Below, piece by piece: positions 20,570 through 30,973 of a DNA stretch of 35,520 bases. Source of the DNA: Nemertoderma westbladi (lineage: Eukaryota > Xenacoelomorpha > Nemertodermatida > Nemertodermatidae). The notes under the pieces were generated by a model that did not search any database, had not been told where the DNA came from, and saw nothing but the letters and a program-made list of their open reading frames with translations. The stretch is from assembly GCA_032718475.1 (NCBI GenBank), contig JAUCBJ010008821.1, forward strand, positions 1 through 35,520. The letters run 5' to 3'. The translations under genes were made by a program, and so were the position numbers. The stretch's first letter is position 1. The number at the start of each line of letters is the position of its first letter.

Positions 20570-22390
20570 TGCCTCATCATCCCCCTTCCTCCCATTATGC
20601 CTCACTCTAGCGTCCCTAAATCCTGCAGCTTTTGTCTCTCAAGCATTTTTACCACCAGATAAACATTTTAATTGCAATTTATGCAATAATATTTACCATC
20701 TACCCTGTGGAACTGTATTAAATCTAGCTGGCCTTATCGAGCTCACCACGCTGTTATGGATTGTACTGTGCCTATTGTTACTACAACACCTTCCCCTTCA
20801 CACTTATCCCAACAACAGATACAGAGATATTCGAACTGACTGAGACAAATGAACCTGACTCACCAGTAAATTATTTGGACGTTAACAACCCCCTTGGAAA
20901 CCTCGACCCAGATAACAATATCGATATGTACAACCTCGATTCTGAACCGAAACTTTACCGAAACTAAATTTAACGACTTACTCTCTGACACACCGCACTC
21001 ACTTTCGGTATTAAACTGTAAGAGTCTCCATTCCAACTCCACTGCCATCCAACACTACCTGAGTCTACTGAACAGGCAATTTGACGTTCTAACTTTCTCA
21101 AAACTTTTCTCGCCGACGATATAGACCTTGCAACAATTAACATTGACGGATACCAGAAACCCATAGTAGACAAGAGAAAATATGGCAAACTAAAACGTGG
21201 TGGCACAGCTATCTTCATTAAAAACGGCATTGATTTCTCATCGATCCCTGATTACTCTCTAGAACAATGTGAACTATCCTTGGTAAAAATCAACACAACA
21301 CCAAATAAACAAACGAATAAAACACTCAAAATTGGTACCATTTACAGACCGGACACCTGTCACCATAATACATTTATTGAAAATCTAAATACTCTACTTC
21401 ACAACCTCACCAATAACAATCACGATGTAATTTTAACAGGTGATATAAACTTAAACTTTGACTTACTAAAAAAACCTAATATTAATAATGAATATTTACA
21501 AACTTTAGACACATACTGTCATATGGCCTAAAACAAATAATTTACAAACCGACACGTATTACACTTCACCCCAAAACGCTTCTAGATCACATATCAACAA
21601 ACATTACAGACAAAATAATTACACCCGGCGTTTTCCTGGCAGAAATAGGTACAACGGACCATCTAGCAACCTTCATTCTATTAAACGGCTACGAATGCTA
21701 CTTCTCCCCAGCTAAAGAGCAATATATTTTTGACTACAGTTACCTCATACTTGAACCAACAAAAACTTTTAGAGGAACTGGCTCTCCCATCCACTTGGAC
21801 ATATAATAACACATACAAAACAATAGAAAACAAATTCACCGCCTTCTATAACGAATTTGAATCTGTATGTAGAAAACGTTTACCTCAAGTAAAACTAGAT
21901 ACCAACCACACCCCTCGCAAGCCATGGATATCCCAAACTCTTATAAACTCAACCATTAAAAAAAACAAAATGTACAGTATGCATCGTTAATGTCCCATCC
22001 TACACTAGAAAAACAATGAGTATGCATCGTTAATGTCCCATCCTATACAAGAAAAACTAAATAAATATAAGAATACTGCAACATTCTTACACTATCACTC
22101 CGTATAGCCGAAAAAAATTACTACGCAAAACAATTCGAAAATAACGCACATAGCACTAGGAAAACATGGAAAACAATTAAATACAGCACTGCATAGAAAC
22201 TAACTTCCCAAAAAAACAAACGGTTGAATCTGCAAACGGCAAAATTGAAGTAACCAGTGCGAGCGATATAGCAAACATTTTTAACACACACTTCGCCTCA
22301 ATTGGCCAGGCCAACAGTTAGCAGATAAAATTCAAAAATCCACCCGGTCCCCTACCCATCACACTACCTATGCCATTTTGTTTTCGCATG
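20570..22390 (+). pseudogene. LINE E: zinc finger and AP-endonuclease part of a CR1-like LINE, RT absent
   Basis: HFNCNLCNNIYHLPC (about 20665-20710) gives CxxC-x4-HxxC, the second half of a PHD-type finger. It is followed after frame changes by the apurinic endonuclease domain in order: SLSVLNCKSLHSNS, then LLNRQFDVLTFSK, DLATINIDGYQKP, GGTAIFIKNGIDFSS, GTIYRPDTC, NNHDVILTGDINLNFDLL (catalytic GDxN) and EIGTTDHLATFILL (usual SDH histidine). The linker follows (KLDTNHTPRKPWISQTLI, EKNYYAKQFENNAH, TRKTWKTIK, ASDIANIFNTHFASIGQ). Recognisable sequence stops near 22390 where the RT should begin. LINE copies usually lose the 5' end; this one has kept the 5' half and lost the 3' half. Several frameshifts and stops are present. 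Confidence 0.85.
21976..22061 (+). repeat. 43-bp tandem duplication inside LINE E
   Basis: AGTATGCATCGTTAATGTCC starts at 21976 and again at 22019. The copies differ at a few positions (TACACTAG versus TATACAAG). It breaks the linker frame, so it arose in this copy or a recent ancestor. Confidence 0.9.
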
Positions 22391-23034
22391 GTAGATAGTA
22401 AATAACTCTAGATAGCTCCAATGAATTTTAGACAAATACAATCGCGACACTCAAATTGTAAGAATCGCTGCCTCTCCCTTAGCCTCTACGTCAAACCCCC
22501 CCCCCCCCCCCCCCCCTTATTTTAATATACCACATGAACATATAAACATATATCATCTCACTGATAGACTACACTAGCTTCGATATAGTCTACTGTGTGA
22601 ATAATTAATATCATTAATATCATCCTGTACCACTGCCGATTTAATTTTACATTATGTATAATGTGTCTAATATCGCATTACCGCTATATATCCACAGTAT
22701 GTTGTTCAGTTATAATCAATATGTTATGCTGTGTTTTATATGTTAATATTATACAAGTTTGCGAGGGCTCATTGAATTGAATTGAAACTTCGATTGCTTT
22801 TATGGACCGATCCAAGAATACGAACTTAGTGAAAGCTGTAACCAGTTCATTGATTGACTCCAATGAGAAAGAAAGTAACGATAAGTGAATACAACCAGCC
22901 ATGGAGATGAGGTCGGCCGCCTTGTTAACTACAATGATGTAGTTATCGGCAGTCGAGTTCTTTATCTAAAATAAATATATGTAAATCAAATATTGTTAAA
23001 TTAATATCAAAAAGTATATATATTTATATATATG
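22391..23034. other. Non-coding, with 21-nt poly(C) at 22496-22516
   Basis: The poly(C) lies about 100 bp after the last recognisable LINE E codon. The rest is AT-rich with no gene. A short AT microsatellite (about 23014-23033) lies next to the 3' end of LINE F. Confidence 0.6.
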
Positions 23035-24980
23035 TACTCTACCAAGCCCCTATAAGACGCATGAGCGTTGTGTTTCTCTTCACCAGCTAAGTTTATATTT
23101 TGCTAAGTTTCTTAGTTTGTCTAGGTCGTTAGTGTTTACCAGTTTTATATTAAATAGCTCATTAATATCCTTTTTGATTGCCGTGAACAGACAGCAGAGC
23201 CTTCCCATACCCTTCATTCGTTGTAGTGCTGGAGAGACAATAGCATTCATCGCTTTCTATGCCTGGAGTATTGGTATTGTGCCTGAGAATAATGCCCTAG
23301 AAGGGTTATTCTAGAACGTTTTATATCCCCGATATCGTGGAGGTTTTGGTTATTTTATATAGGTCCACATTACTTATTTTATGAGGCCAACACATCCCGA
23401 TCATGCGATGTAGATGGCGACGATGGAATGCATAAAGTTTGTCGAGAAGGAATTTAGTAGGCCCCCATGTCCCACTATTGTACAGCAGGATGGGCTGGAC
23501 AAACACATTCCAAAGTTTGATTCTGGTTGATAGGGGGATCTTTTTACTACATAGATTGAGCTTGTTGCTTGTAAACGCCCCTGCTGCGATCTTCATGCAT
23601 GATGTGATGTCCTCTCGAATGTCAAGGAGCGACCCAAGGAATTTGGATTTTCGCCAGGGTTCATCATCCCTCTATGTGGTGTCACCTTCAAGGTATATTC
23701 TAGTCCTTTCCGTTTTTGTTGGATTTATTAATAAATCGTATTGGGGGAATATGTTGCAGCATTCCTGAAGTATATTCTCCAGATGTTGCTTACTGGTTGA
23801 TATAAAATCCAGATCATCTGTGTATTGAGATTCCCCTGGTATGCCTAATTCATCATCTTTAGCAGGGGTTATTGGTAGTTCTTCTCGCGTGAGCATTAGC
23901 ACATCATCAAAGTAGGTTGTGAATGCGTTCGGTGAGAATCCATCTCCTGGTGAGGTTCTTACATTGCTGCTAAACGTCTCCGATTTAACTTTCAGTTTTA
24001 GTTGGAGTGCTGTGGTTGATAGTGGCGTGTATGCAATTCTGTGTTGATTAGAACCCATGACCTTTTATTTATCCTATAAGGTTTAACAGATGTGAGCGAT
24101 CTATTGTGTCGAATGCTGAGCTTAACTCTGTCCCGAGAACATAGAGTTCTGTGTTCTTCGAGTGCATGATGACATAAGTTAATATTCTTCGAGCAAACAC
24201 CAGATCACCTGTTGAGCGACCCTTACAGTATGCTGCTTGGCTTTGTGGTAGATAATTCTTAAAAGGTTCTTCACAGCGATTGAGCTCTATTGCCTTTTAA
24301 AGAATTTCCCGGAATGCGTTCAACACTGTAATGGGGAGCAAACTTTTTTTACAGGACCTTTTGGTTTGAGTGGTTTTTGCAGTATGCATAGCAGGCCACT
24401 TCCAATGCTTGTATTATCTTCTTCTCCAGTTATAATATCATTTAGTATGTATGCTAGTACGTCTGCAAAAATGCTGTTGTCCAATAATGCATATTTATAT
24501 TGTTCTGCTGCTAAACCATCAACACATATAGACTTTCCATTGTTTAGTGCGCCAGCACTTCTATTTACCTCGCTACGTGTTATTGGGGAGATAAGATTTC
24601 CTTCTCATGGTCTACATAGCGGAGGGATATCCTTGTGGAATACAGATATATATTGTTGACTGAGAATATTTTCTTGTTTTCGCAGAGCCAGAATAAAGTT
24701 ATCATCTTCATCTTTAATGTTAATACGTTATATTATACTTTTCCTCATTTTCTTCACTGCTAAGAACATTTGTACTGTTGTTGGAGCATTTCCAATCTCG
24801 GTTGCTTGTTTTTCCGAATATTTAGTTTGATCATCTTTATACAGTTTTCATAGACTAGTTATTGTTTCCTTTCGGTGTACTTTTAGTTGTGCCGCTTTTG
24901 TGTCATCTTTGATTGTTAGTAGTTTATTGCGAATCTCCGTCTGTAGTAATGAAAGTCTGTTTATTTCTGGATCCTAGGAT
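23035..24980 (-). pseudogene. LINE F: near-complete RT of a third non-LTR type
   Basis: Minus strand, 5' to 3'. A long pre-RT region comes first (RLSLLQTEIRNKLLTIKDDT, QATEIGNAPTTVQM). Fingers follow, with CILQKPLKPKGPVKK, AFREIL and LPQSQAAYCKGRSTGDLVFA. Motif A is LGTELSSAFDTIDRSHLLNL, with Glu where the first catalytic Asp is expected. Motif B is SPGDGFSPNAFTTYFDD (PQGD usual), motif C is SQYTDDLDFISTS (ADD changed to TDD), and motif D is LLINPTKTERTRIYL. The post-RT domain (RIKLWNVFVQPILLYNSGTW, LHRMIGMCWPHKI, ITKTSTIS) runs on to LFNIKLVNTNDLDKLRNL near 23100. The 128-codon frame 24058-23672 holds motifs B-D. The endonuclease is absent. Frameshifts and stops inactivate it. Confidence 0.85.
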
Positions 24981-25471
24981 TTGAAGTCCAATACTCAAAC
25001 AGTACATGGATGTAATATATTTATTTACTTTAATTAATGAAATACATAACTAATAATAATTTACTTACATTGTCAATGAGTTCCCTCATTTAATAGTCTT
25101 ATATATAATCATATAATAGTTTGTTGGGGTAAGTAACCATATCAATTCCTTCCACTAATATCTTATACATCAGTGGACTAAGGAAGGAAGGCCGGAAGAG
25201 GGCCTCGGTGCTCAATACAATACAATACACTAACATCTTCCCTGCAGTATAATACTTCGACTGGTTCAGATCTATAATATAAAATAAAACAGAATAAATA
25301 AATATATTAAGAAATTAAATTTCTTACACATAATTCATCCCTCCAGTTGATGGGATGTGCTGTATCGTCGTGAATTTAAATATAAATATATAATAAAACA
25401 CATAATAAGCCTATTAATTATTAATATGCCATACCTGTACAAGATAATAAATTATAATTACTGGTTGTATA
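24981..25471. other. AT-rich, no gene recognised
   Basis: No motif. It contains a short AATACAATACAATACAC stretch near 25216. Confidence 0.4.
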
Positions 25472-25654
25472 TCACCACTTACAGTTGTAATCTAGATTTA
25501 AGATTTTGGAGTAATCCCCTCCAAAGAATATAGGCTTTTCAATCAATACGGTCTCTACATTATCATCTTTGTCCGCCTCCGAAGTGAAAAGCAATATACG
25601 TTCCGATTGTTTCGGCCTACCCTTACCTACAGTCAACAACTTAGATCCTGTCGA
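25472..25654 (-). CDS. Possible small terminal exon or short frame, unrecognised
   Basis: A minus-strand frame of 60 codons without ATG, ending in TGA. It has a coding-like, mixed charged and hydrophobic composition: KLLTVGKGRPKQSERILLFT, then SEADKDDNVETVLIEKPIFF, then GGDYSKILNLDYNCKW. Such a composition is uncommon in the surrounding AT-rich noise. It could be a last exon, or the 5' region of LINE F lying upstream on the same strand. I recognise no domain. Confidence 0.3.
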   Translation of the reverse strand, partial: STGSKLLTVGKGRPKQSERILLFTSEADKDDNVETVLIEKPIFFGGDYSKILNLDYNCKW

Positions 25655-25910
25655 CTAGTTTTGGCTCATACCGGTACGGGCACAATTCGCAGATAATCGA
25701 GTCCCAGCAGAAGTTCGTAACATTGGAATGCCAATAAGGTTAGGCCTACCAGTAGGCGTATCGGCATCAGCATCATGCTGTTCAACCTGGCAGATTTGAT
25801 ATAGCTAGTTTATTTGAAGATACCAATCTTGTCTTACAGTGGCAAGTAGTTTCCAAAACGCGATTTAAATGTAATTGTTTATTTATTATGTTGTAAGTCA
25901 ATGATACTAG

Positions 25911-25930
25911 AAAGCCAGCAAGCTGGCTTT
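25911..25930. repeat. Near-perfect 20-bp palindrome (9-bp arms)
   Basis: AAAGCCAGC and GCTGGCTTT flank a 2-nt AA centre, just upstream of R2 copy 2. Confidence 0.8.
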
Positions 25931-25974
25931 AAATGAACCTGCCCCTCAAACCACCCTGAGTGAGTGAAATGAAA

Positions 25975-26200
25975 ACACGAAAATTGCCGTGACTCAATGA
26001 TGGAAACACCAGCTGCTGGTTCTCATGAGGGCCTACTACTAGAAAGCTACTACTATTGATTGAATGGATAGGCCCAAACTGCAGAAAAGTATATCACTTG
26101 CTGAGTCTATTACTCTCTCACTCTATCCCAGACAGTAATCAAACATCAACTGCTAGTTTTTGTATTGTCAGCTGAATAGCTCTTCCCAGTGAATCCTACG
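25975..26200 (+). repeat. Dispersed repeat R2, copy 2
   Basis: Shares with 11873-12117, in order: ACACGAAAATTGCC, CAATGAT, AAACACCAGCTG, TCTCATGA-like CTCATGA, GTAATCAAACATCAACTG, and AGCTGAATAGCTCTTCCCA followed by TG(A/C)ATCCT. Alignment needs small gaps in the middle. Orientation is the same. No protein is visible. Confidence 0.8.
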
Positions 26201-26820
26201 GGAATATCTATAAGGTTACTCACTGAAATGTTAGGAGGAGGCCAGTTGATTGAATTTTAAGCACCAGGCCGTTCAACTGTTTTATAGGTTAATAATAATT
26301 AATGGAGAGGGACCCAGCTAAACTACGTTTGTCTATGGACGGTCTTCTTAGCTGGCTGGCTTTTCTAGTTGAATCATAATATTCTGTTCCAATAATTTAC
26401 TCTTTTAGACGAATTTGTGCGATTTTTTGCTGGACTAACAAATTCTGGCGACGTTATGTGGGAGATTGGCGATATTTGAAAAGATTCTGAGTCTAAAATA
26501 TGTTGCTCGGTCGGTAAATCTCTTTAAATAAAGCATATTTTATTTACCTTACAATAAATGGTTAATTATTGGACAATCGGATGATCTATATTGTCTTGAT
26601 TTAATTCACAACTTGCCATATTGAGCGTGGTTTGGAAGTAAAGTAAATGGATATATTTTACAAAGATACAAATATGAATTTATCATATCCTAAAATATAA
26701 ATCCATTGCATTAACAGCTTCACTACAATTTATTTATTTATTTATGTTCTTTGTAATATATTATTACTTTATATCAAAATCCGTGTTATCAGTTGTCAAT
26801 TTCAATATAATTTATCAATT
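26201..26820. other. Upstream region of the GPCR gene
   Basis: AT-rich. TATATTA-type motifs are frequent, so no promoter can be singled out. No other coding signal. Confidence 0.4.
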
Positions 26821-28020
26821 ATGTTACAGAATAGCATGGCGACTACATTACCTCAACCTGATGTGCGAGATAGCTCAAACATGACTGATTCTTCAGATTC
26901 TGATCTCTATGCCTGGAACTATTTCATTACAACAATCGTAGTCCCTGGCCTCTACCTCATCATCTGTATTCCTGGAATGATATTCAACCTACTCACTCTC
27001 CACTTCATGTTGTTCATTAACAAGAAACGATCATCCATAAACACATATATCACCAACTTAAGTTTCAGCGACTTTTTCGTTCTTTTATCGGGATCCTTCT
27101 TTGGAGTTTATTCTATTCTGCCAGATTGGCCCTTTGGTGGTATCGGATGTCGCCTCATATTTACTGGAGACATTCTATTTATGATTGTTGGTGTGCTAAC
27201 CATGCAAGTAATGAGCATTGAAAGAGGGCTGGCCATCAAACGACCTTTGTATATTCAACGACATGATATGAAGAAAGTTTCTAGGGTCCTTTGTTGTGTA
27301 ATTTGGGCTGTTGCCATCGCAATATCTTCACCTTATCTGGTGGTCTACTATCAGATAGAGGGGCCATCCAGAGATGGCACCTACATGGCAAGGTCCTGTA
27401 TGAATTCGATGAGCGAGGTTGGAGACCGAGTATACCGTACTTTTATTGCTGTTGTTACATTTTTGGTTACCCTCATCGTTGTAGTCAGCAGCTACGGTGT
27501 TGTTATATATACAATATGTAATCGTTCTCTCGTATCTGTAAGCTCTCCAAGTCACTCAAATTCCAATAAGTCAAGTACAGTGGAGCGAAGTCGTAAACGT
27601 GTAACAATCATGGTTCTCATCATCATTGCTTGTTTTTTCCTCTCTTGGGCTCCTTTCTGGTGCCTCCAAATTATACGCGATCATGGAGCCCTAAATAATA
27701 TAGATGAAGGAAACCTCTTTATACCTAATATTTGTCTCATATTTCTCACCTACATCAATAAAGCTGTTGATCCTCTTCTCTTTACCGGTTTGAGCCCCAT
27801 GTACCAGACATACATGAAGAATGTGTTCACCTGCGCTATATGTCGTGGTCGTAGTCTACTAAATGAACCACATCGCAGAGTAAACAACATGATTCAAACT
27901 GATTTGACAACCGCAAGGCAATCCCATTGGGAAGGCTCTAACACGAAAGTGGAAAGTCCTGCTCAATCATTATTACATTTAGAAATGGATGAAACTGTTG
28001 ATGCTTCATCTTCAGTTTAA
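26821..28020 (+). CDS. Rhodopsin-class (class A) G protein-coupled receptor, intronless
   Basis: A 399-residue receptor in one exon, predicted in the plasma membrane, coupling an extracellular ligand to G proteins. Helices lie near residues 35-63, 73-96, 108-139, 155-176, 206-232, 262-286 and 300-323. Class A marks seen: N56 (GMIFNLL) in TM1, D84 (LSFSD) in TM2, C110 and C193 for the conserved disulfide, W162 and P171 in TM4, FFLSWAPF (W276, P278) in TM6. DRY is replaced by ERG (134-136) and NPxxY by DPLLF (317-321); DPxxY is common in peptide receptors. N20 is a glycosylation sequon and C338/C341 may be palmitoylated. The TM5 proline is not evident. The third loop is short and Ser-rich (236-253). 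Start: ATG 26821 has A at -3, but Met6 (26836, A at -3, G at +4) is an equally good start. An orphan, most like neuropeptide receptors; the ligand is unknown. Intact while surrounded by dead elements, so under selection or young. Confidence 0.93.
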   Translation: MLQNSMATTLPQPDVRDSSNMTDSSDSDLYAWNYFITTIVVPGLYLIICIPGMIFNLLTLHFMLFINKKRSSINTYITNLSFSDFFVLLSGSFFGVYSILPDWPFGGIGCRLIFTGDILFMIVGVLTMQVMSIERGLAIKRPLYIQRHDMKKVSRVLCCVIWAVAIAISSPYLVVYYQIEGPSRDGTYMARSCMNSMSEVGDRVYRTFIAVVTFLVTLIVVVSSYGVVIYTICNRSLVSVSSPSHSNSNKSSTVERSRKRVTIMVLIIIACFFLSWAPFWCLQIIRDHGALNNIDEGNLFIPNICLIFLTYINKAVDPLLFTGLSPMYQTYMKNVFTCAICRGRSLLNEPHRRVNNMIQTDLTTARQSHWEGSNTKVESPAQSLLHLEMDETVDASSSV

Positions 28021-28119
28021 AATTATATTCCCTGCTCTTACGTGGACTACAATAGAAGTGTTTCTGTAGTGCACGGTGATCGTGCAGCACTGTTGGACTA
28101 TATTTTTTAACCATTATAT

Positions 28120-28125
28120 AATAAA
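28120..28125 (+). promoter_or_regulatory. Poly(A) signal AATAAA of the GPCR gene
   Basis: Canonical AATAAA about 100 bp after the stop codon. It gives a short 3' untranslated region and supports a real transcription unit. Confidence 0.65.
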
Positions 28126-28836
28126 ACAAATGAAACTAATTTGAAATTGGTGAGATAGGCCTACTTTGGATAATGGAATATAAAGTAACATGGAAGTTAT
28201 GATGTTTAGTGTATGGGATAAATTCCAATGAAACGGAATGAACGCCAGCCCTGTTGTCAACAACTGTAATGGGCATTAATAAGCACACATATCAGTCAGC
28301 CACTGGATGTCACTTGGGGCATTCCCATTGGCGTTATATACGACAGGAAAATAAAAATATAATGGAATATTTACAACTTTATACACTGTAATGTATCATT
28401 AATGTATTGTGATAGTGCATATCTCACGACAATTTACTAGTCGACGTACATACAACGTATGCCGTCTGTACTCTATGTATACTGTACCTATATGTGAATG
28501 AAATTACTTGAATATAAAGGTTGTTTTTGTGATATAAGTGAAATCAGTTTCAGGAAATGATCAAATATATAGTAAATGGGAAATAGCCGCTTATCTGCAT
28601 TAATGGCAGTATTATAGCACAGTACTAAATTGTAGTAATACAGCAGGACAAACGATATAAAAAATAAACCTTTAAAACTCTCAGCTCAACTCCAATTCAT
28701 TTAAAACTCCATGGCACAGACTCAACATGTACATCTCGCAAAAATTAGATTAATCTCCTGTTTCCACAATATTTTAATTACTGGTCCAAAAATATTAATA
28801 TAATTTCTTGTTAATTTGAATGATTCTTTAACCCTA
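28126..28836. other. No gene recognised
   Basis: AT-rich spacer. TAGGCCTA occurs at 28156-28163. Confidence 0.45.
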
Positions 28837-29520
28837 TTAAACACGGGGGGTGGGGGGGGGGGGTGGTTAATATGACCCTCCCGTGTTTTTTTTTGTTATA
28901 ACTCTGAAACAAACGCAGTTGGGAATCTGTAATTTTATGACTTTTTCCTAAAAATCTATTGTCTTCCTAATAGTGAGAAAGGTTTTTAAAAATATTTGGA
29001 AGTTTTCGAGTTATAGCATCATTTCTAAACCCTACTTTTGACACACTTTTTGAGACGTTTTTTAAAAATTACATTTCTTAAAACATTATTTGTATATTCT
29101 CAATTTTTGATTTACACCGGATTTTTGGTGTTCGCGTGCAAAATTTTGGTGCCACACCAAATTTTGAAATATGTGAATTTTGTAAATTTATTGTTTGAAC
29201 CAGTTTTTTGCGCATTTTGGAATATGGACTATTATGGAATATATATGAGTTGTTCCAGGCATATCAAACATGTATTATTCGGAAGTGGATGCAAAATTTG
29301 GTGCTAGCACCAAATTTTGACACCCATCAAATATATCAATTGATTGTTTCACCTTGCGTTTTACTGGTTTGTGATGGTTCTAAACGCAATGGAATAAGTA
29401 AAAATTGTATAAGAAATCCCAAACAAGTATTTTTCGGAAGTGGATGAAAATTTTTGTGCCAGCACAAAAGTTTTGAAAATATACAAATTGATCATTAGAT
29501 TGAATACAATTCTACTGCAT
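28837..29520 (+). repeat. Repeat R3, copy 1: G-rich leader and ~151-155-bp palindrome-cored units
   Basis: It begins with AACCCTATTAAACACGGG, a G12 run (28852-28863), then TTAATATGACCCTCCCGTGT; AACACGGG and CCCGTGTT can pair round the G run. From 29142 three units start with a palindromic core (AAAATTTTGGTGCCACACC at 29142, the perfect palindrome at 29292, AAAATTTTTGTGCCAGCAC at 29448), 151 and 155 bp apart. Units also share ATGTGAATTTTG/ATCAAATATATC-type AT segments, GCG-TTTTACTGGTTTGTGA, AATGGAATAAGTAAAAATTG and TTTTTCGGAAGTGGATG. The 89- and 79-codon frames across it are byproducts. Confidence 0.8.
29292..29319. repeat. Perfect 28-bp palindrome
   Basis: The left half CAAAATTTGGTGCT is followed immediately by its exact reverse complement, with no spacer. 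Versions with one extra base or a few changes occupy the same place in the other R3 units. Confidence 0.97.
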
Positions 29521-29620
29521 GTTGACATTCATGTTCTACACTTGAGATTAAATTGACATAAATAAGATGAGCAACAGCCATAAATGTTATAATAATTTGT
29601 TCAGCAATGGAAAAACATGT

Positions 29621-29640
29621 GGGGGGGGGGGGGGGGGGGG
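29621..29640 (+). repeat. Poly(G) run, 20 nt
   Basis: Preceded by AACATGT and followed by TTAACC; like the run in R3 copy 1, it passes directly into a TTAA-containing segment. Confidence 0.95.
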
Positions 29641-30004
29641 TTAACCAACCTGATGTGTTCCAGTCGGTGAATTACTGAGGAAACCCAATAGGTGGGAATG
29701 CTACATCAATCAAACCTCCACTGCACCATTCTTCCACATTTTCCAACTTTTGAATAAAAGCCCAATTATTACCGATATATTATTTATTACAGTTGCATTA
29801 TCACCCCACTCAAATAATATATTTATCAACACAGTGACTGGCGCCCGCATTACTCGAGCTGAATATCTACCCACTTGTAATAATTACATTCTATATAATC
29901 TAACATGAGTCTAGTCCCAGTGGGACCGTTGATAGAGAGAAGTGGAATAATGCAGAAATACGTATTAATAAGCTGAATGGGCCGATATATCATTAACCCT
30001 ATTA
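29641..30004. other. No gene recognised
   Basis: AT-rich spacer between the R3 copies. Confidence 0.4.
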
Positions 30005-30097
30005 AATCCGGGCGGGGGGTCAATATGACACCCTCAATCCGGGCGGGGGGTCAATATGACACCCTCAATCCGGGCGGGGGGTCAATATGACACCCTC
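30005..30097 (+). repeat. 31-bp tandem repeat, 3 copies, leader of R3 copy 2
   Basis: AATCCGGGCGGGGGGTCAAT starts at 30005, 30036 and 30067, each followed by ATGACACCCTC. It matches the leader of R3 copy 1 (G run, then AATATGAC and CCCTC), so the leader itself has been tandemly multiplied here. Confidence 0.95.
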
Positions 30098-30570
30098 CCC
30101 CTCCTGGTTTTATGAAATATGATTTGTAACATCTCTATTTTTGATTTACACAGGTTTTTTGGTGTTTGCAATTAGATGGAATTCATATAAATTAATTAAA
30201 TTTAAATTTAATAAATTAAGATATAAATTAATTGTGTCACATTGTTTCTTGCGTTATACTGGTTTGTGAGGATTCTAAATTCAATGGAAAATTATAAGTA
30301 AAAATTGTATAAGAACTCTTAAACTTGTATTTTTCGGAGGTGGGTGAAAATTTTTGTGCCAGCACAAAAGAAAATATACAAATTGATCAATAGATAGTAC
30401 ATCTTGTTTCTTTCGTTATACGGGTTTATGAGTGTCCTGAATCCGATGGAATCAATAAAAACACCATTGGACATCTCAAACTTGCACTTTTTGCTGATGG
30501 TACGAAATTTGGTGCTAGCACCAAAATTTCCCATATTACGCCGAAAAATACGGCAGCACTGTTTTGGAAA
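30098..30570 (+). repeat. Repeat R3, copy 2
   Basis: Contains ACTGGTTTGTGAGGATTCTA, AAGTAAAAATTGTATAAGAA, TTTTTCGGAGGTGGGTGAAA, a core at 30347 (AAAATTTTTGTGCCAGCAC) and another at 30505 (GAAATTTGGTGCTAGCACC), 158 bp apart. All have counterparts in copy 1, with AT-rich insertions between. The 71- and 72-codon frames here are not genes. Confidence 0.8.
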
Positions 30571-30973
30571 ATTAGAAATGTATTCCCTTAGAATCAGCGC
30601 TCAAGAATACCAGAAAATATGAATTTATAACATCGTATAAACCAATTAAAATTGTTGTCTTCAAACTAAAAAGTTCTGCTTGCTTGTTTTTTCATATAGG
30701 ACTAAAACTGCCATTTATAATAATTATAAATATTTTCCAATGGGTTCAGCGCCCCAGACAACATGTATTGAAAAAAAATTAGCTGAAAATTGTAGCTTTC
30801 AAATTTTTTAAAAATTGTTTACTACTTGGTAATTTGGTGCTGCAAAATAACAACCCCAGTACTTTTTTACGATGTTTCCCTCAAATGAAATGAATCTTTC
30901 AAAATCATGAGCTTGATTATATAATAGAATTAGTTATATTATATGAATTATATCATCATGATATGAAAATATA
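30571..30973. other. No gene recognised
   Basis: AT-rich; no motif. Confidence 0.4.

Noticed and set aside
22684-22902. 72-codon minus-strand frame
   Set aside because: AT-rich sequence, no motif, and no continuity with the neighbouring LINEs.
27291-27555. Short frames on both strands inside the receptor gene
   Set aside because: Shadows of the GPCR coding sequence in other frames.
29038-30622. Frames of 71-89 codons across 29.0-30.6 kb
   Set aside because: They lie within the R3 tandem repeat and change frame between units.
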